From the NCBI RefSeq assembly GCF_000001735.4, contig NC_003074.8:1302101-1366100 (forward strand): DNA of 64,000 bases, given 5' to 3'. The notes under the pieces are model-generated. The model searched no databases. It saw only the letters and a list, made by a program, of their open reading frames with translations, and had not been told where the DNA came from. This document shows positions 19,353 through 33,751 of this stretch, piece after piece; within the stretch, counting starts at the first letter, position 1; each line of letters opens with the position of its first letter. This DNA comes from Arabidopsis thaliana. Lineage: Eukaryota; Streptophyta; Magnoliopsida; Brassicales; Brassicaceae. The translations under genes were made by a program, and so were the position numbers.

Positions 19353-22300
19353 CTAGTTAAGTGTCTTGTGATATGCAACCTGCAATTAAAGAAGAAAGCA
19401 GTATTCAGATGTTGAGATTTCTTTTTGACTTTAATTTGTAAACTTAGAAGTACCAAATTCAAGTGAATTCAGGAATTTCTGAGATTCAGCAGTTTGAGTA
19501 CTTACAGAAGTTGACGTCTTTAATAGTTCTCTGATTGCCATTGTGGCATAACAAGAAGATGGAAGAGTGAGTGCCATTTTAAGCGCCATCTGTGTCTGCT
19601 CAGAATCTGGATTTCCAGTGTCTTTTTCAGCCTCATTGCTATCTGTCTGGTCTTTCAAATTGGTTTCACCAGAATCATGTGGGTTAGTATCAGATTTCAT
19701 TGATTCATCTTCAATTTCCTCAGTAGATCCAACTTTCTCCACCGGCTTGTTCATGGGTATCCTGTCCAGATCCGTCTCTGCCAATGGTTTATTGCTGTCA
19801 GTGTAAGTCAGTAATTCCCTGCAGCAATTTACAGACAACATTAGTCTCTACTTCCATATAATGTTTGATCTCAAAACTGGAGGAATCTCTAACTATACAT
19901 ATAGCGTACCATTCAAAGTCTATTGGTTTCTGGAAAACACGTCTATAACCACCAGTCATGCTAGTTATTGAGAATTCCCTGAAACAATACTTGTTATTAG
20001 TAGAATAAAGTAGATGCTCTGGTGATGCAGAGTGATACAAGCATAAGAATCTACAAGAAAAAAGCTTATCGGAATTTACTTTACACCGTGAATGCTCTCA
20101 GTTAGGCTGATACCGTCCTGAACAATGTAAGCAGAAATTTAAAGATTCATCAGCGGAGATGTAAATTTTAGAAAGAATACACTGAGAATAAGGGAGTTTA
20201 ATTTGTCTAGAACAAACTTGAATTTGGCTTTAACAAACCTTCTTTGCCAAATCATGATAAATTTCTGCAATGTCATTAGACGGGTAGATGACTCTTGAAC
20301 TGTTGAAGCACAAAGAAAAGTCTTAAGGTTTCAAGAAGTAAAATATGAAATCTACTTGTGTCGGAAAATTCTGCCAGCAACTTACCCAGGTAGAGGGAGG
20401 ACGATGTCACTGGTCGAGTAAGTTCCAGCTTCCAAATCCTCTATACTTACAACCTGAAGAACACAAAAGAAAACATCACACATGAATAGTGCTAGTATTA
20501 ACAAATAACAATGAGAATGTAAATGCGCTAAAGCATATACGAATACGGAAAAAAGACAACAAAGAAATATCATTAATTTCAAGCCCAAAGTTCTATTAGC
20601 TCATCATAATCTGAAGGTAATTTCACACCAGATGATGGTAGCAAAAGTTTTCAACTAAGAACGGCCTAAAAAGAAGAAGTTCGCAATAAAAACTAACCTT
20701 AACAAGGTCACTCCTTTCAGCTGGAAGATCTACAACAGCAGTATCATCTACCTGGTCACAATCCAATGCCTCTTCGCTGCTTTCGTTGTGCTCAGAGGTA
20801 AGACTGTCGACCATTCTTTTTGCAGCATCTACCTTTGTACTTACCAAGTCCCCCAACACAACTTGGCTGGTTCCTGCCAGACAACAAAACAAAAGGGTGA
20901 AAGTTAAAACCTCCATCGACAAGATTACAGAATGACACAAGATTAATAAAGAAACAACCAAGATGTACCATAATTTTTGACGCGCAGACTTGCTGCATTG
21001 TTCCATAAGTAGCTTTGATAACTATGTACATACCTGCATGATAAGGATCAGATATACAGTAAGCTAAAAAACTTGATCTGCGCCTGTGCCCTGTGGCTTG
21101 GCATGTCATAACCAGTCGCAAAAGGAACACTGTTCCGGAAGGTACTAAAGATATATTAAAGAATCGAGCGCTTACATCATTCTCAAAGTTCTGGGAATGC
21201 CTTTAAGAGCCTGCAGGTAGTTACCAGGGCATTTCTTCAGACACTGCAGCTGTTTCAAAACGCCCGATTAAAACTGATCATCATGGAAACTCATCAATTG
21301 TAGAAACCAATACATGAGTAGTTTAAAACTTACTATGGCTCTTTCAGCAACGAGGTATCGCGGTAGTTGCCTTAGAGTCCCGTCAATGTCACCAGTTTCT
21401 TTGTAATATTCCCGGGCATCATTTACTACATGCCTTTGTAAAAAGAATCTTAAAGTCAAGAAAAACTATGCAATGCTGCGTCCTTTATTTTCGTAGAGCC
21501 AAATATGGTATTAAGAGGGATTAGCAATTAAAGCTGAGACTAGGTCATGTAAAAGGATATCAGTTTCTCTTGGATCAAGAATCATGTCTACAGCATCTTT
21601 CCACTCTCCTTTCAATAGTGCAGCTCCTACATGGTGGGTTGGTACTGAACCACTTCCAAAACGCTGTCACACAATTACAAAATTCATAAGAAAATATTTC
21701 TATTTGATAATATTCAAGTACTACTCGATACCACAATGCAAAAGTGTAAGTTGAATTAGCTACTAAAAACTAAAAAGAGAAAATAACATATATATCATTA
21801 CAACTCGACAAGAGAATAGTACCTGCAAGCCAAAGTAGTTGATGAAGCCATCTTTCCCCAAGGATTCTGCAGATTGTTTTATAGTTTCTTCAGAATCCGC
21901 AACCACTCCTCTGAGAATATAAGAATTTATACGTATAATGATATTTCACGAAAATAAAGATCTTTGCATCATTTCTCAGCTAAATTTGATCAAAATGTTT
22001 CTTAAAGAAGAGAATCTGGAAGTTGACAGAGGATCATAAGAGATTCTTTTATAAATGTCCAGTTATATTCTTACCTTAATGTGATAGTAAATCTGTTTCC
22101 CATGAGCTGCCCAAGGAGAAGGCCCTCTTTGACATTGCTGGAAAACGGCAGCAATCATCATTAACACTAAGACCACATAAATATGTCCAAATGAAAACAT
22201 TCAAGAATATGTTGGCTTACCAGAAGTCACCAACTTTGATCCCAAACAATCTCTTGTTAAGCGCAGCCAATTTGCTAGCTTGCTGTTTGAACACAGTTAC

Positions 22301-23849
22301 CTAAAAAGCCCAATTCTCTTATTATGTATTGTAACCATTAAACTCATCTTACAAAGAAAACACGTACAGATAACTTACACGCTGAGTAGAAACAGACCGC
22401 TTATCTTTTGTTCCAGAGAATCCGAATGACTTTGGCTGTAAATTCAAAAACCATTTCAATACACAGCTTATCAAGGAAAGTACAATGGCTAGAGATAAAA
22501 CAGCCCCTTTATAGATGGATAGAAGAAGATGGGAAACACCTGAACGCCTAGCATCTTTCCAATCAATCCCAAGGCCTCTTGTGTATCTTTGTTCTCCTTG
22601 TAAAGATGGAACCTATTAACTTAAACGACTCATAAATCAAATGACACATAGGTTGAACGTCCAAATGCATTAATAAAATAAAAGCACTACAGAGATTATG
22701 ATGTATAAAATACACCCTTTCGTTTTATTGTATCAGTAATTTTAAGACGCTAATCTACATCTCTAAAGTGGGAAATCCAGTTCAGGTATCCATTTTTCAG
22801 GATAGACTAATGTACTAGGTCCAATATATAGTAACTTTAATGTCAAATAAATGTTGATTTAAAGATATTACCTGAGAAACTTGCCAACATGCTCTGGCCA
22901 ATGCTCTGAACCTCTGCTATCAAAAGGCTTATCGCCTCTTTCCTTTCGTTTTTTTGATCTATTACCTCTGTTGTTATTGGCTCCTGAATTCACTCGCACA
23001 CGGATGCATTTTGAAGTAGAATCAGGACCGTCGACAGTGTCAGTCACTAGGAACTTGAAATTCTCTTTAACAAAGTTGTGGATAGCCTGGATAGTAGTAT
23101 ACGAAAAAGAAAATCTAGTAAGAAGTCAAAAGCTAATGTCGACAACAGTATATGTAACTCTGCAATCAAAACCTATACCGTTCTCTTGGATTTGTCAGAA
23201 CTTGGATCAAGAACAACTGGTAAGACTTCACCATCAGTTCCTGAGGTGACTTGATTGATCAATATTTCCAAACGCTCTGCATCAGTAACACTGGAAATAG
23301 ATTTGAAAGACTCAACTGCAGAAGTATAATTTTGGGGTACATTATCACAACTTTTCGCTTTATCCTCCTCCTTCACAGCCTGAACAACACACAACAACGC
23401 ATTGGCACAAACAAAACTAAAAGATACAATCGAAACAAAACATAGCTTATTGAAATGAGGAGAGAGACAAACCATCTCAGGAGGCAAGTCCAAGGATGTC
23501 AAATGAACCACATTACCATCCATATCTACTTCATTAACAATAAAGTCTGCGTATCTACGAAACATAAATACAGAAAAAAAGTTTCAATTTTTCTCCTATA
23601 TGGAACAAGAACGTTTGTGTATAAGAAGAAGCATAAAAACGTAAACTGATCTCACGACCTTTGTTTGAGGATTCCACGGAAGCCAGGGAGCTGGGAGATA
23701 AAACAGGAGATGCCCACGTCAGCTTCATCTACTGTTTTCATACCTTCAAAGTTTGTAGCTATCGTCGCTATTTTCGTTGTCCAGCTCAAGCTCGAGTAGG
23801 GTTTTAGCAGAGACGGCAAACAAGACAAGACAGTTCTACTTAATTTCAT
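19353..23849 (-). CDS. TruD/PUS7-family tRNA pseudouridine synthase, 715 aa
   Basis: Twenty exons: 23849-23659, 23554-23473, 23379-23179, 23086-22872, 22612-22540, 22435-22379, 22300-22221, 22137-22075, 21910-21823, 21663-21561, 21437-21334, 21249-21176, 21033-20969, 20873-20698, 20453-20386, 20299-20239, 20117-20080, 19978-19910, 19818-19506, 19379-19353. Phases close throughout; the intron 21560-21438 is AT-AC. Hallmarks: GTKDKR at 262-267 with catalytic Asp265, NYFGLQRFGSGSVPTHHVG from 345, and MYVHSYQSYLWNNA. TruD enzymes isomerise U to pseudouridine, position 13 in tRNA and sites in mRNA for PUS7 (established). The N-terminus may target an organelle. Skipping the last intron gives a different 24-residue tail ending at 19431. 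The length fits At3g04820. Confidence 0.93.
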
Positions 23850-24188
23850 TGCCTTCTTCACCGGAACGGCGACGACATTGAAATCGAATACTCAGTAAAA
23901 CGCACCGTTCGTTCCCCATTGACCTGACCCGGTTATTGATATTTCAATCCCAACAAACCGATAAATATATTCTCAACCAAATTGATATACCAATGAATCA
24001 GATGTTTTGTTAAAACGCAGCGTTTCGTTCGTCAATATGCTCTAAGTTTAAACCAGATCGGTGCGAATATTAAACCGAACCGGTTCATGTCAATGTCTTC
24101 TTTGTAGAAAGAGACTTTCCTGATCGACCTTCCACTACTAACAGATCCACAAATTTCATAAGGTTCAGAGCAAATCGGAGAGAGAGAG
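23850..24188. promoter_or_regulatory. Shared divergent promoter, pseudouridine synthase / EMC2
   Basis: Start codons are 339 bases apart. The interval contains two related motifs, AAAACGCACCGTT near 23897 and the partly palindromic AAACGCAGCGTTT near 24015, plus GAACCGGTTC at about 24077-24086. No TATA box is evident, as is common for compact housekeeping promoters. Confidence 0.55.
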
Positions 24189-27032
24189 ATGGTGACGAAA
24201 ACGGAGGAGATACAGTTAAACCAACTCGAGAATCAAGTTGAGAATGGAGGAGGAGGTGTTTGGGAGTATCTGTGCCTCGTTCGTAAGCTCAAGGTTCGCC
24301 GATCAGAGATTGTGCTCAAGCATGGTCTCTCGATCTTGAACGATTCGGGAAAGCGATCCGCTCTTGGTCCAGATGGTATGTTGATTTTCAGTTCCTTGAT
24401 TTCGATGTGTTTCTCATTGAGAGTGTCTTTGTTTGTTGATTTCCTAAATCGTGCTCCACTCAATTGCTTCAATTCATGAGTTTCATTTAAATGAAATTAC
24501 TTGAAATTCAGTTTGATATTGTTCTACTTCCAGTGCTTACTGATACTTGATCTACGTTATATCTGCTCAATGCTAAATCTGGTATTCTTGGATTTATATG
24601 TTCACTGTTTCATTCCTAGTTGGGAAATTAAACATAGTTTTAGCTGATGAAGAGTCATAATTAAGCAAAGACTTTTTGCACCTGTAGTATCTCAATCTAG
24701 TTCGATTTGTTTTTGTTGTCTTAGCTAAAAGAGCTGCTTGCACATTATGTTTGTTTTATAAAACTAAAATACAAAGCGTATTCCTTTATTTGTGCAGAAT
24801 GGACCCTGTATGAGCAGGTAGCAATTGCAGCTATGGACTGTCAATCTCTCGGTGTTGCACAGGTGAATTTCCCTTACAATTTCAATTGGTAACTTGAAAA
24901 CTACATGATCCTATTTTAAGATCACGTTTTGTTGAAAGCATCAGTTATCTAGGGCTGTAGGTGTATGCTATTTCTTCGGTTTGAGCCTCTTTTCTAGAGT
25001 TTTCTTGCATTTTTGATATATTCTATGTATCATGGATGCATTGTGATGTGAGTTGTTTTCTGAAAATTCTTTTGTTATGACAATTTCTTTTTTGCAGAAT
25101 TGCATCAAGGTTCTAAAGAAGAAATTTCCGGAGAGCAAACGTGTTGGTAAGTCAATATCAACCCTTGACACACTGAGCAATTCTTCACTCTTTGTTGGAC
25201 ATCAAATTTTACTCGTATCCTTTCTCTAGCCTCCTTGGATAAACCACATACGATTTGATAACTTAGGAACAAGAAACATAAACTCCACATCCTTTCCATT
25301 TTCTTTATACTTATTCTCGCATATGCTTCTCTAAAGTAAGAACAAATTATCAAGTTATAAGTAAGAACATATTATCAAGTTTAAAGTATACCAGCTACGT
25401 CAGGCTGAATTCACGTGGTGTACATGTGTAAGTTTTGTGTCTTCACATGTCCGTACTCACAAGTTTTTGTTTATTTTGCCATTTTTGGGTCTTCTGGGTG
25501 TTCATATCTGTGCTCAGAGGTTTTCTAGCTATACTGAAAGTTGGGCTCTACAGGCACCTAGTTTCTTAGTTACCTTGATACCAATCTGAGCTGCATCTTG
25601 GTAATATATTCAGGCAAGCTGGAGGCTCTGCTGCTAGAAGCAAAGGGAATGTGGGAAGAGGCTGAAAAAGCATATACAAGCCTTTTGGAGGATAATCCAC
25701 TTGATCAAGTAAGCTTCCGCATTTTTTCGTCATGAAACTACCCACAAGCTACTTCCAAATGTTAACTGTTGTAAGTCAAACTCGATGTCTAGGTAATTCA
25801 CAAAAGAAAGGTGGCTATGGCCAAGGCACAAGGCAAATCTTCCTTAGCCATTGAACATCTGAACAAGTATCTTGAAGTGTGAGTACTTACTAACCCCAAG
25901 CTGGACTGATAGAAAGTACTTTAGAAGAAATATATCAAACAGCTGATAACTTTTATATGCTCTTCTTTCTTATATAGATTCATGGCTGATCATGATGCCT
26001 GGAGAGAACTTGCAGAAATTTATGTTTCCTTGCAAATGTGCGTCTCTCTATCCTCTGTCCTCAGATTCTATTTGACAAACAATTAACTACTCAACGATTA
26101 ACAAATGTTTTTCATTTTGAGGGTGCTCTCTTTATAACCCCTTTAAATTTATAATCTGTAACAGGTACAAGCAAGCAGCTTTCTGCTACGAGGAGCTCAT
26201 ACTAACTCAGCCTACTCTTCCATTGTACCACTTAGCATATGCCGATGTAAGTCCCATCTTTTATTTATTTGTTAAAAAAAAGTAAAAATTGTTCTCTGGC
26301 TTTGTTAAAGAAAAAAGTCAAATTTTGGCCATCACCAAGGAGCATCAAAATGTCTTAGTTTGTTTAAGACAATGTATCTAGTATGCATCCTATAATCAAT
26401 TTTGTTGTTCCTTATATCTTACACTGGAAGTTCATTGTCATTCATATGTCTATTAATGTAGTAGCAATAGAAGAGCGAGCTATTTTCTGGAACTTTGCAT
26501 TATTTGCACTGCACATATCAAACTCAAAACTGAGAATTCTAAAAGTTTGGCAGTTTTTTTTTTATATAGTTCGAAACTCTAAACTACAGCATTGATCATG
26601 TATGATTGTGTAATTAACGTAATTTTCATTTTGCGTTGCAATCGCCAAAATCAGGTTCTCTACACAATAGGTGGACTAGAAAACCTCATCGCAGCAAGAA
26701 AGTACTATGCAGCAACTATAGACTTGACAGGTGGTAAAAGCACAAGAGCACTTCTCGGAATATGCTTGGTATGAACCCTTTCTTCCTCACACCAGTTTAA
26801 TCCACTTTGGTTATGCAAGTGACAAAATGACCGATACATGTTCTGTTTTTGAAATCAGTGTGGATCAGCAATCGCACAGATCTCAAAAGGCAGGAACAAA
26901 GAGGACAAGGACATGGCTGCACCAGAGCTTCAGTCTTTGGCTGCAACTGCATTGGAGCGAGAGTACAAGCAAAAAGCTCCCGCTAAGCTCAACCTCCTCA
27001 CTTCTGCCTTGAGAAACTTGAAAATCGCTTAG
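24189..27032 (+). CDS. TPR protein similar to ER membrane complex subunit 2, 303 aa
   Basis: Nine exons: 24189-24375, 24798-24862, 25098-25146, 25614-25708, 25793-25878, 25978-26037, 26165-26246, 26655-26768, 26859-27032; all GT-AG, in phase, 303 aa. The protein is helical with TPR-like units: EYLCLVRKLKVRRSEIVLKH, then YEQVAIAAMDCQSLGVAQNC, KLEALLLEAKGMWEEAEKAY, DAWRELAEIYVSLQMYKQAA and AARKYYAATIDLTGGKSTRA. Length and motif order match EMC2, the cytosolic scaffold of the ER membrane complex that inserts tail-anchored and multipass proteins (established for the family). No signal peptide or membrane segment, as expected. Position fits At3g04830. A piece of intron 1 through intron 2 is duplicated at 1549-1770. 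Confidence 0.92.
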
Positions 27033-27650
27033 TTCAAAGCACTAGAGCCCAAACAATTTTTTGGTATTTTGGTATTGTTTAAACTTTTTTACAGTCAGAC
27101 TTTTGTTCATTCCTTTTCTTTTACCCTTATAATTTTTTTCTTATTCACTTGGCTATATTGTTGAATCACTGATACGGTTTACTAAGGTGTGTTTAATCAA
27201 ATAATAAATTAAACTAATTCAATCTAAACGTTAAACGTTAATAATAAATTTGTGAAGTTTTAGCAAATCATGCAATTTATCTAACAATTAAATAAATATC
27301 TATATTTTTCACTAATTCATAAAATACAACTTCTCATATCCTAAAATCATGTATGGTATTTGTTTTTTAATTTCTTTTCACATATATATAGTATGGTTTT
27401 ATAATCGATTTCAGACTCAAGTGGAAAAAAGAAATATTGGACACCTTAGTGGGCCATTAGATGCAAGTAAATACAACTTTAGGCTTAGTCCATTACTGGT
27501 AAATTTGAAGGCCCAAAACTTTGTTTATCCTGGGTGTGAAACTCAAACCCTAGAAGAAGACTTTAAATTGAAGAAGCGCCGTAGCAGCATTTTAGGTTAA
27601 AACTTATTGTTGATTCTTCTCTATTCGTCGTCGACCTATTTTCCTCAGCC
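27033..27650. promoter_or_regulatory. EMC2 3' flank and RPS3a promoter
   Basis: The first half is AT-rich 3' flank. The second half carries TGGGCC at 27450-27455, GGCCCA at 27510-27515 and a telo box variant AAACCCTAG at 27545-27553, within 200 bases of the RPS3a start codon. This is the usual ribosomal-protein promoter set in Arabidopsis; there is no clear TATA box. Confidence 0.65.
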
Positions 27651-29318
<1,668 letters not shown>

Positions 29319-30168
29319 GAAATCGAGAGATGTCTTTTTCTTCTAAACTTTAGCTTTTTGATGCTCTGTCGTTTCACACACTCTTTTGTTCCCGGTTTAA
29401 TTTTGCTGTATTGATGACTTTTCTCAGTGTAAACTTGCGAGTTTTTGATAATTTATGGAACACCTTTTCTCTAAATTTGATTCAGTTCCTCATTAAGAAA
29501 AACAAATTTCATAGGCCACAAAAAGTCTTTTTATGTACACTAAACTTTAGTTTATTTAATTGTGTTGCGTTATAAACACTTAAGCCATCTTTATAAACAT
29601 TTTGTGAATTTACAAGCCCCAGTTAACACAGTTTAAACGATAAACTTCGTTCAAAACTAAGTTTTATTCAATCTTGGAAAAATGTATCAGACTTTATTCA
29701 TTGTAGTTTCAATTGAATAATACATAACTTTTTCTAATGATTTTGTTAATAATACTCCTTTCCGTAATATCAAGAATCTGATTTGTGGAGTTTGTTTGAA
29801 AGAATGAGTTAGCAACCAAGAGAGAACAAAATCGGAGCAGAGGAAGGAGACAAACAACACCACTACAAAACTTTCTTCAGTGAAAAACAAACACTAAAAC
29901 ATTATAAACTAGCAGAGCAAAACAGGTAACACACATTCACACCCTAAGCAAAAATCTTCCAATACATATATTTGTAATATATACCCACCAAAACTAGACT
30001 TGGAAATAACAAGATGAAAGTGAGATTAAGGTAGATCAAACAAAACCCATTCGAGCAACAGCAGACACAGAGCTTTCATACGGTGGTTTTGATTGATTGA
30101 GTCGTGCGTGATTGATAACATAACAGGAGTCTCCTGGTTCTTCAGATGGTGCTTCTGAGTAGTCAGTC
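29319..30168. other. Convergent spacer, RPS3a / CXC gene
   Basis: Both genes end here tail-to-tail, 850 bases between stop codons. The sequence is AT-rich and contains only presumed 3' UTRs; no further gene is seen. Confidence 0.6.
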
Positions 30169-33100
30169 TCAAAGTTCAGACAGGTTTGACAGTGATGTTA
30201 AGGAACGGAATGCTACAGAACCAGGGAGCAACAAGCGGTTTCTCTCACTGGTTAAGATTTCTTCGTTTTGCCTGAGAAAGATAACCCGGGAAAGTTAGTG
30301 TTTAGAGACCACTATTCACTGTTACCTTGAGCTTTGGACATTGCAACGTAGATTACTAATTATACCTTGAAGCATCGCCATGATCACCATAGTGTTTAGC
30401 TTCATCATTGATTGTTACCACATCAGAATCTCCCGCACATTGCTCTGAGAACAATGCAAACTATCTTAGAGATATCTGCTTCTGTACAAGAATGAAAGGG
30501 CAATAGATAATTGAAAGCTTACCATTTGTGTGACCAAAAGTATTCTTGCATCCCATGCATCTGCAGTTAGAGGAGCATCCAACGCCCATCTTGATAAAGT
30601 CATAGTAACATCCAATGGTTCAGAAGAATGACATTATTCAAAATTTAAGTGCGAACGAAGAAGGATAAGTGAAACCAAAGTTACCATAAAGCATTCACAA
30701 TATTTCTTTGAGCAGCCTGATTTCCTGCAGTTGCATCCTCTTTTGTGTCTTGCTGAAGCAGGAGTCTTGCTGTTCTCGACCTACAGATGTAATATAAACA
30801 TGAGACAAAAAAAAAATCCTCAGTACTATCTAGTTGCAGTCATACTTTAATCAGCGAATCAGGACAAGTCTATTTTTTTCTGTATTATGTAGTTGATCTC
30901 ACTATTGATCTCATGATATGTCTTACCCATAAATCTATAACAGTATCAGAAGTTGAGACCACTTTTGGAGCAAAAGCTAATGGGTTGCGGGCTTTAATCA
31001 CTTCACGACTTTTCATAACTAGGTCTTCATGAATGGGCTTATTGAAACAATTTTGACATGAACAAGGTTCACCACAGAATAGACCAGCGGAAAAACATTC
31101 ACAATACCTGTACAGCAAAGATATGAATATGTAGTTAACGACGGGTTGGTGTCTATGTTCTACACAACCTAAAATTCAGTGTATTTAACAACTTAAGCTG
31201 AGTTGCAGAAAAGGTATGAGCTTTTTGGACAAGAAAAAGGTATAAACTTTTGGATAAAAAAGTTCTGGAACATAGAAGCTGACAATGCTGCACTTTCAGC
31301 GAGACAGAACAACATCTGCAACAGACTTCACACATCATCTAGTTCACTTGAAAGTAGTATCCAATGAAAGTGACTCAATAGCTTTTAGAAAAGTGGGAAT
31401 AAAAACCTAACCATATCATTTAAAGAAAAACAGACGTTTTTGGCATCTGAAAATTGTGTCCAGGGAATGATTGTAAGGAAAGAGCTTACAGCTTCAAGCA
31501 TTGTGATTTCCTACATTTACAGCGCTTACAGCTGCCAAGTTCGTCAAGTCCTTGAGACAATTGCCTGCATTAATCAGTATTTCAAGTATAAGTTTTGTAT
31601 TCATAGCTAATAGTTGATGGCTGGTACAAGATTAGGAACATCGAAATATTTTCCAACCTATTTTCCATTGCCATGAGTTGGTCAAAACATTCTCCTTCCA
31701 CTGATCTCTCAGGAGGCTCCATGATTTTGACATCACTGAATACCACCAAATCTCTTTTTGTGGAGACAGGAGTTGAGAATTCATCTTCAATATTATAATG
31801 AAATGTTGTAGAAGGAAAAGCCTGACCATCTTTGATTTTTTTTTTTTTTCGGCCACTTGAGACTGAGGGGTTCACGAAACCATTCAAGTGCAGGCCAATC
31901 GTTCGTGGAATGGGTAGAATCTCATCAGTGTCTTGTTTACTGGTGTCTAAACAATTTTGTGGACTGGGAGCTTTATTGATAGAGGTAGAATCAAGAGGAA
32001 GATCATTTGTAGAATCACGCAAAGGTATCCTTTTGTGAGACCCTCCCATGTCAAAAGTTAAGCAGCGCCTGCGTACACTTCGTTGCTGTAAGAGTCAATT
32101 TATAGGTATTAGCTAAGTTCCACAGTTTAAATCAAATCATTAACTAGCAGATGAAAATTATTTCTACTTGCAATATAAAAGCAAATGATCTAACTGAAAA
32201 ACAACCACCTGAAGTTTAAGTCTAAGTCTCCAAAAACACATCATTATTTCGATTGACTTTTGGAGAACAATAGCGCTAAAAGGTAAAGAATGAAAAGAAA
32301 TGTACACATGACTAATGAGTAATCATGAGGTCTGAGAAGACATAAAAGCAACAGCAAAACAAAATACTGAAATGTTACCTTGCCACTGGGCTGAAGGTCT
32401 TTATCTTCCTTGTCTTCAGCTTCGGCAGTTGAATCAATAGCTGCTACCTTGGAGGAACAACTGAGATTAATGTCTGGAGCTCCAGCTGCAACTTGTACAC
32501 TGCACGAACCTTCCCGCTCTTCGACATAATTTGAGTTATTACAGTAGATAGAAAACTGTTGAGGCTCAGAAGCAAGAGAATAAAATCTAGGATCTGTGGT
32601 CCTTGGAATCTGTTGCTCATAGTTCTGGATATCAGCAACATCAAACATTATTACTTCTTTACCAAACCCACTCTCAGCTTCCATTTCATCAGTGTGAAGT
32701 ACTCCATCTGAATCAGCATCAAAGTCAAGTGGATCAAAAGACTGTCTACATAACTCATCAGACAGCTCTCTGGATCCACCACCGCTTCCTATTTCATCAT
32801 CAGCATCCATAGGTACTTCATCACAAGAAACCATCTGAATATCACATCCATCTCTTCCGTGTTTCAATGAATTCGCCAACTCAATTGCTAAGCTTATCTG
32901 CTCCTTAAATGGCTTGGGTTCAGAAACATTTTCCAACTTCTCAGGCCTACACTTTAGCTTCTCCTCCCATAAAGCATCTGGTGAGTTTTTTAGAGTCTCA
33001 CCGATGAGGACTACTGGACTCGATAGATCTAGAGAACGATGCCTAAACAAGGAACATAACCACACAACAATACCATTGTCAGCAACCAACAACAAATCTT

Positions 33101-33751
33101 TCTTACTATCAATAAGACAAGTAAAAGGAGTAATCAAGTAACCTTTTGATGAAAAATCTGGAATCTCGGTAAGAGTTTAACTGCGGGGAACAAAATAGAG
33201 ATGATGATGATGATGGAGATGTAAAAACCAGTGAGTGCAAGATATTCTCTGGGCGTCCTGGCTTCACTGGCTCTATTGGAGAGAGATCATTAATATATTG
33301 AAAAACTGGAGAATCCTGCGGATTACAGTGAGAATCTAACTCATTAGAACTCAATTCAACAACAAAGAAACGTGAAGAGATACATAATTAGTGACCCTAA
33401 ATTCAAGCATAATTGGAAAAATACTAATCTAGTAGCAAAAGGAGAAAAACTCAAATCGAGTCAAATTGCTGAAAATTAAGGCAACGAAGACGATCATAAG
33501 CCCCAAAACCTAATTTTATAACAGTAAGAGTTATATGAATTATGGACCCAAAGAGTAGCAGATCCGATGAAGACGAGCGAATTTAGGAAACATCTAGATG
33601 CAAATTCACTGAGTCGGTTCTCCAAATAAAAACAAATATAAAGGAAGAAAAACTAAAGTAGGAGCAGATTATCATAATTAAGGAGTGAGAGAGGAACCTC
33701 GAAGTTGCAGAAGGAAACGGCGGAGATGCGGTTCTTATCTGGTGTATCCAT
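30169..33751 (-). CDS. TSO1/tesmin-like CXC-domain DNA-binding protein, 639 aa
   Basis: Ten exons: 33751-33698, 33315-33143, 33042-32379, 32085-31658, 31564-31490, 31107-30927, 30780-30685, 30589-30523, 30444-30366, 30271-30169; phases close to 639 aa. Two cysteine-rich CXC motifs form a CRC domain: the first from Cys452 ([19 protein letters not shown]), the second from Cys541 ([16 protein letters not shown]), joined by the conserved RNPLAFAPK linker. CRC proteins bind CHR-like AT-rich promoter motifs, often in DREAM-type cell-cycle complexes; TSO1 controls floral meristem division (established for the family). The N-terminal half is acidic and probably disordered. A 14-base A run in exon 4 encodes four lysines. 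Position fits At3g04850. Confidence 0.94.
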
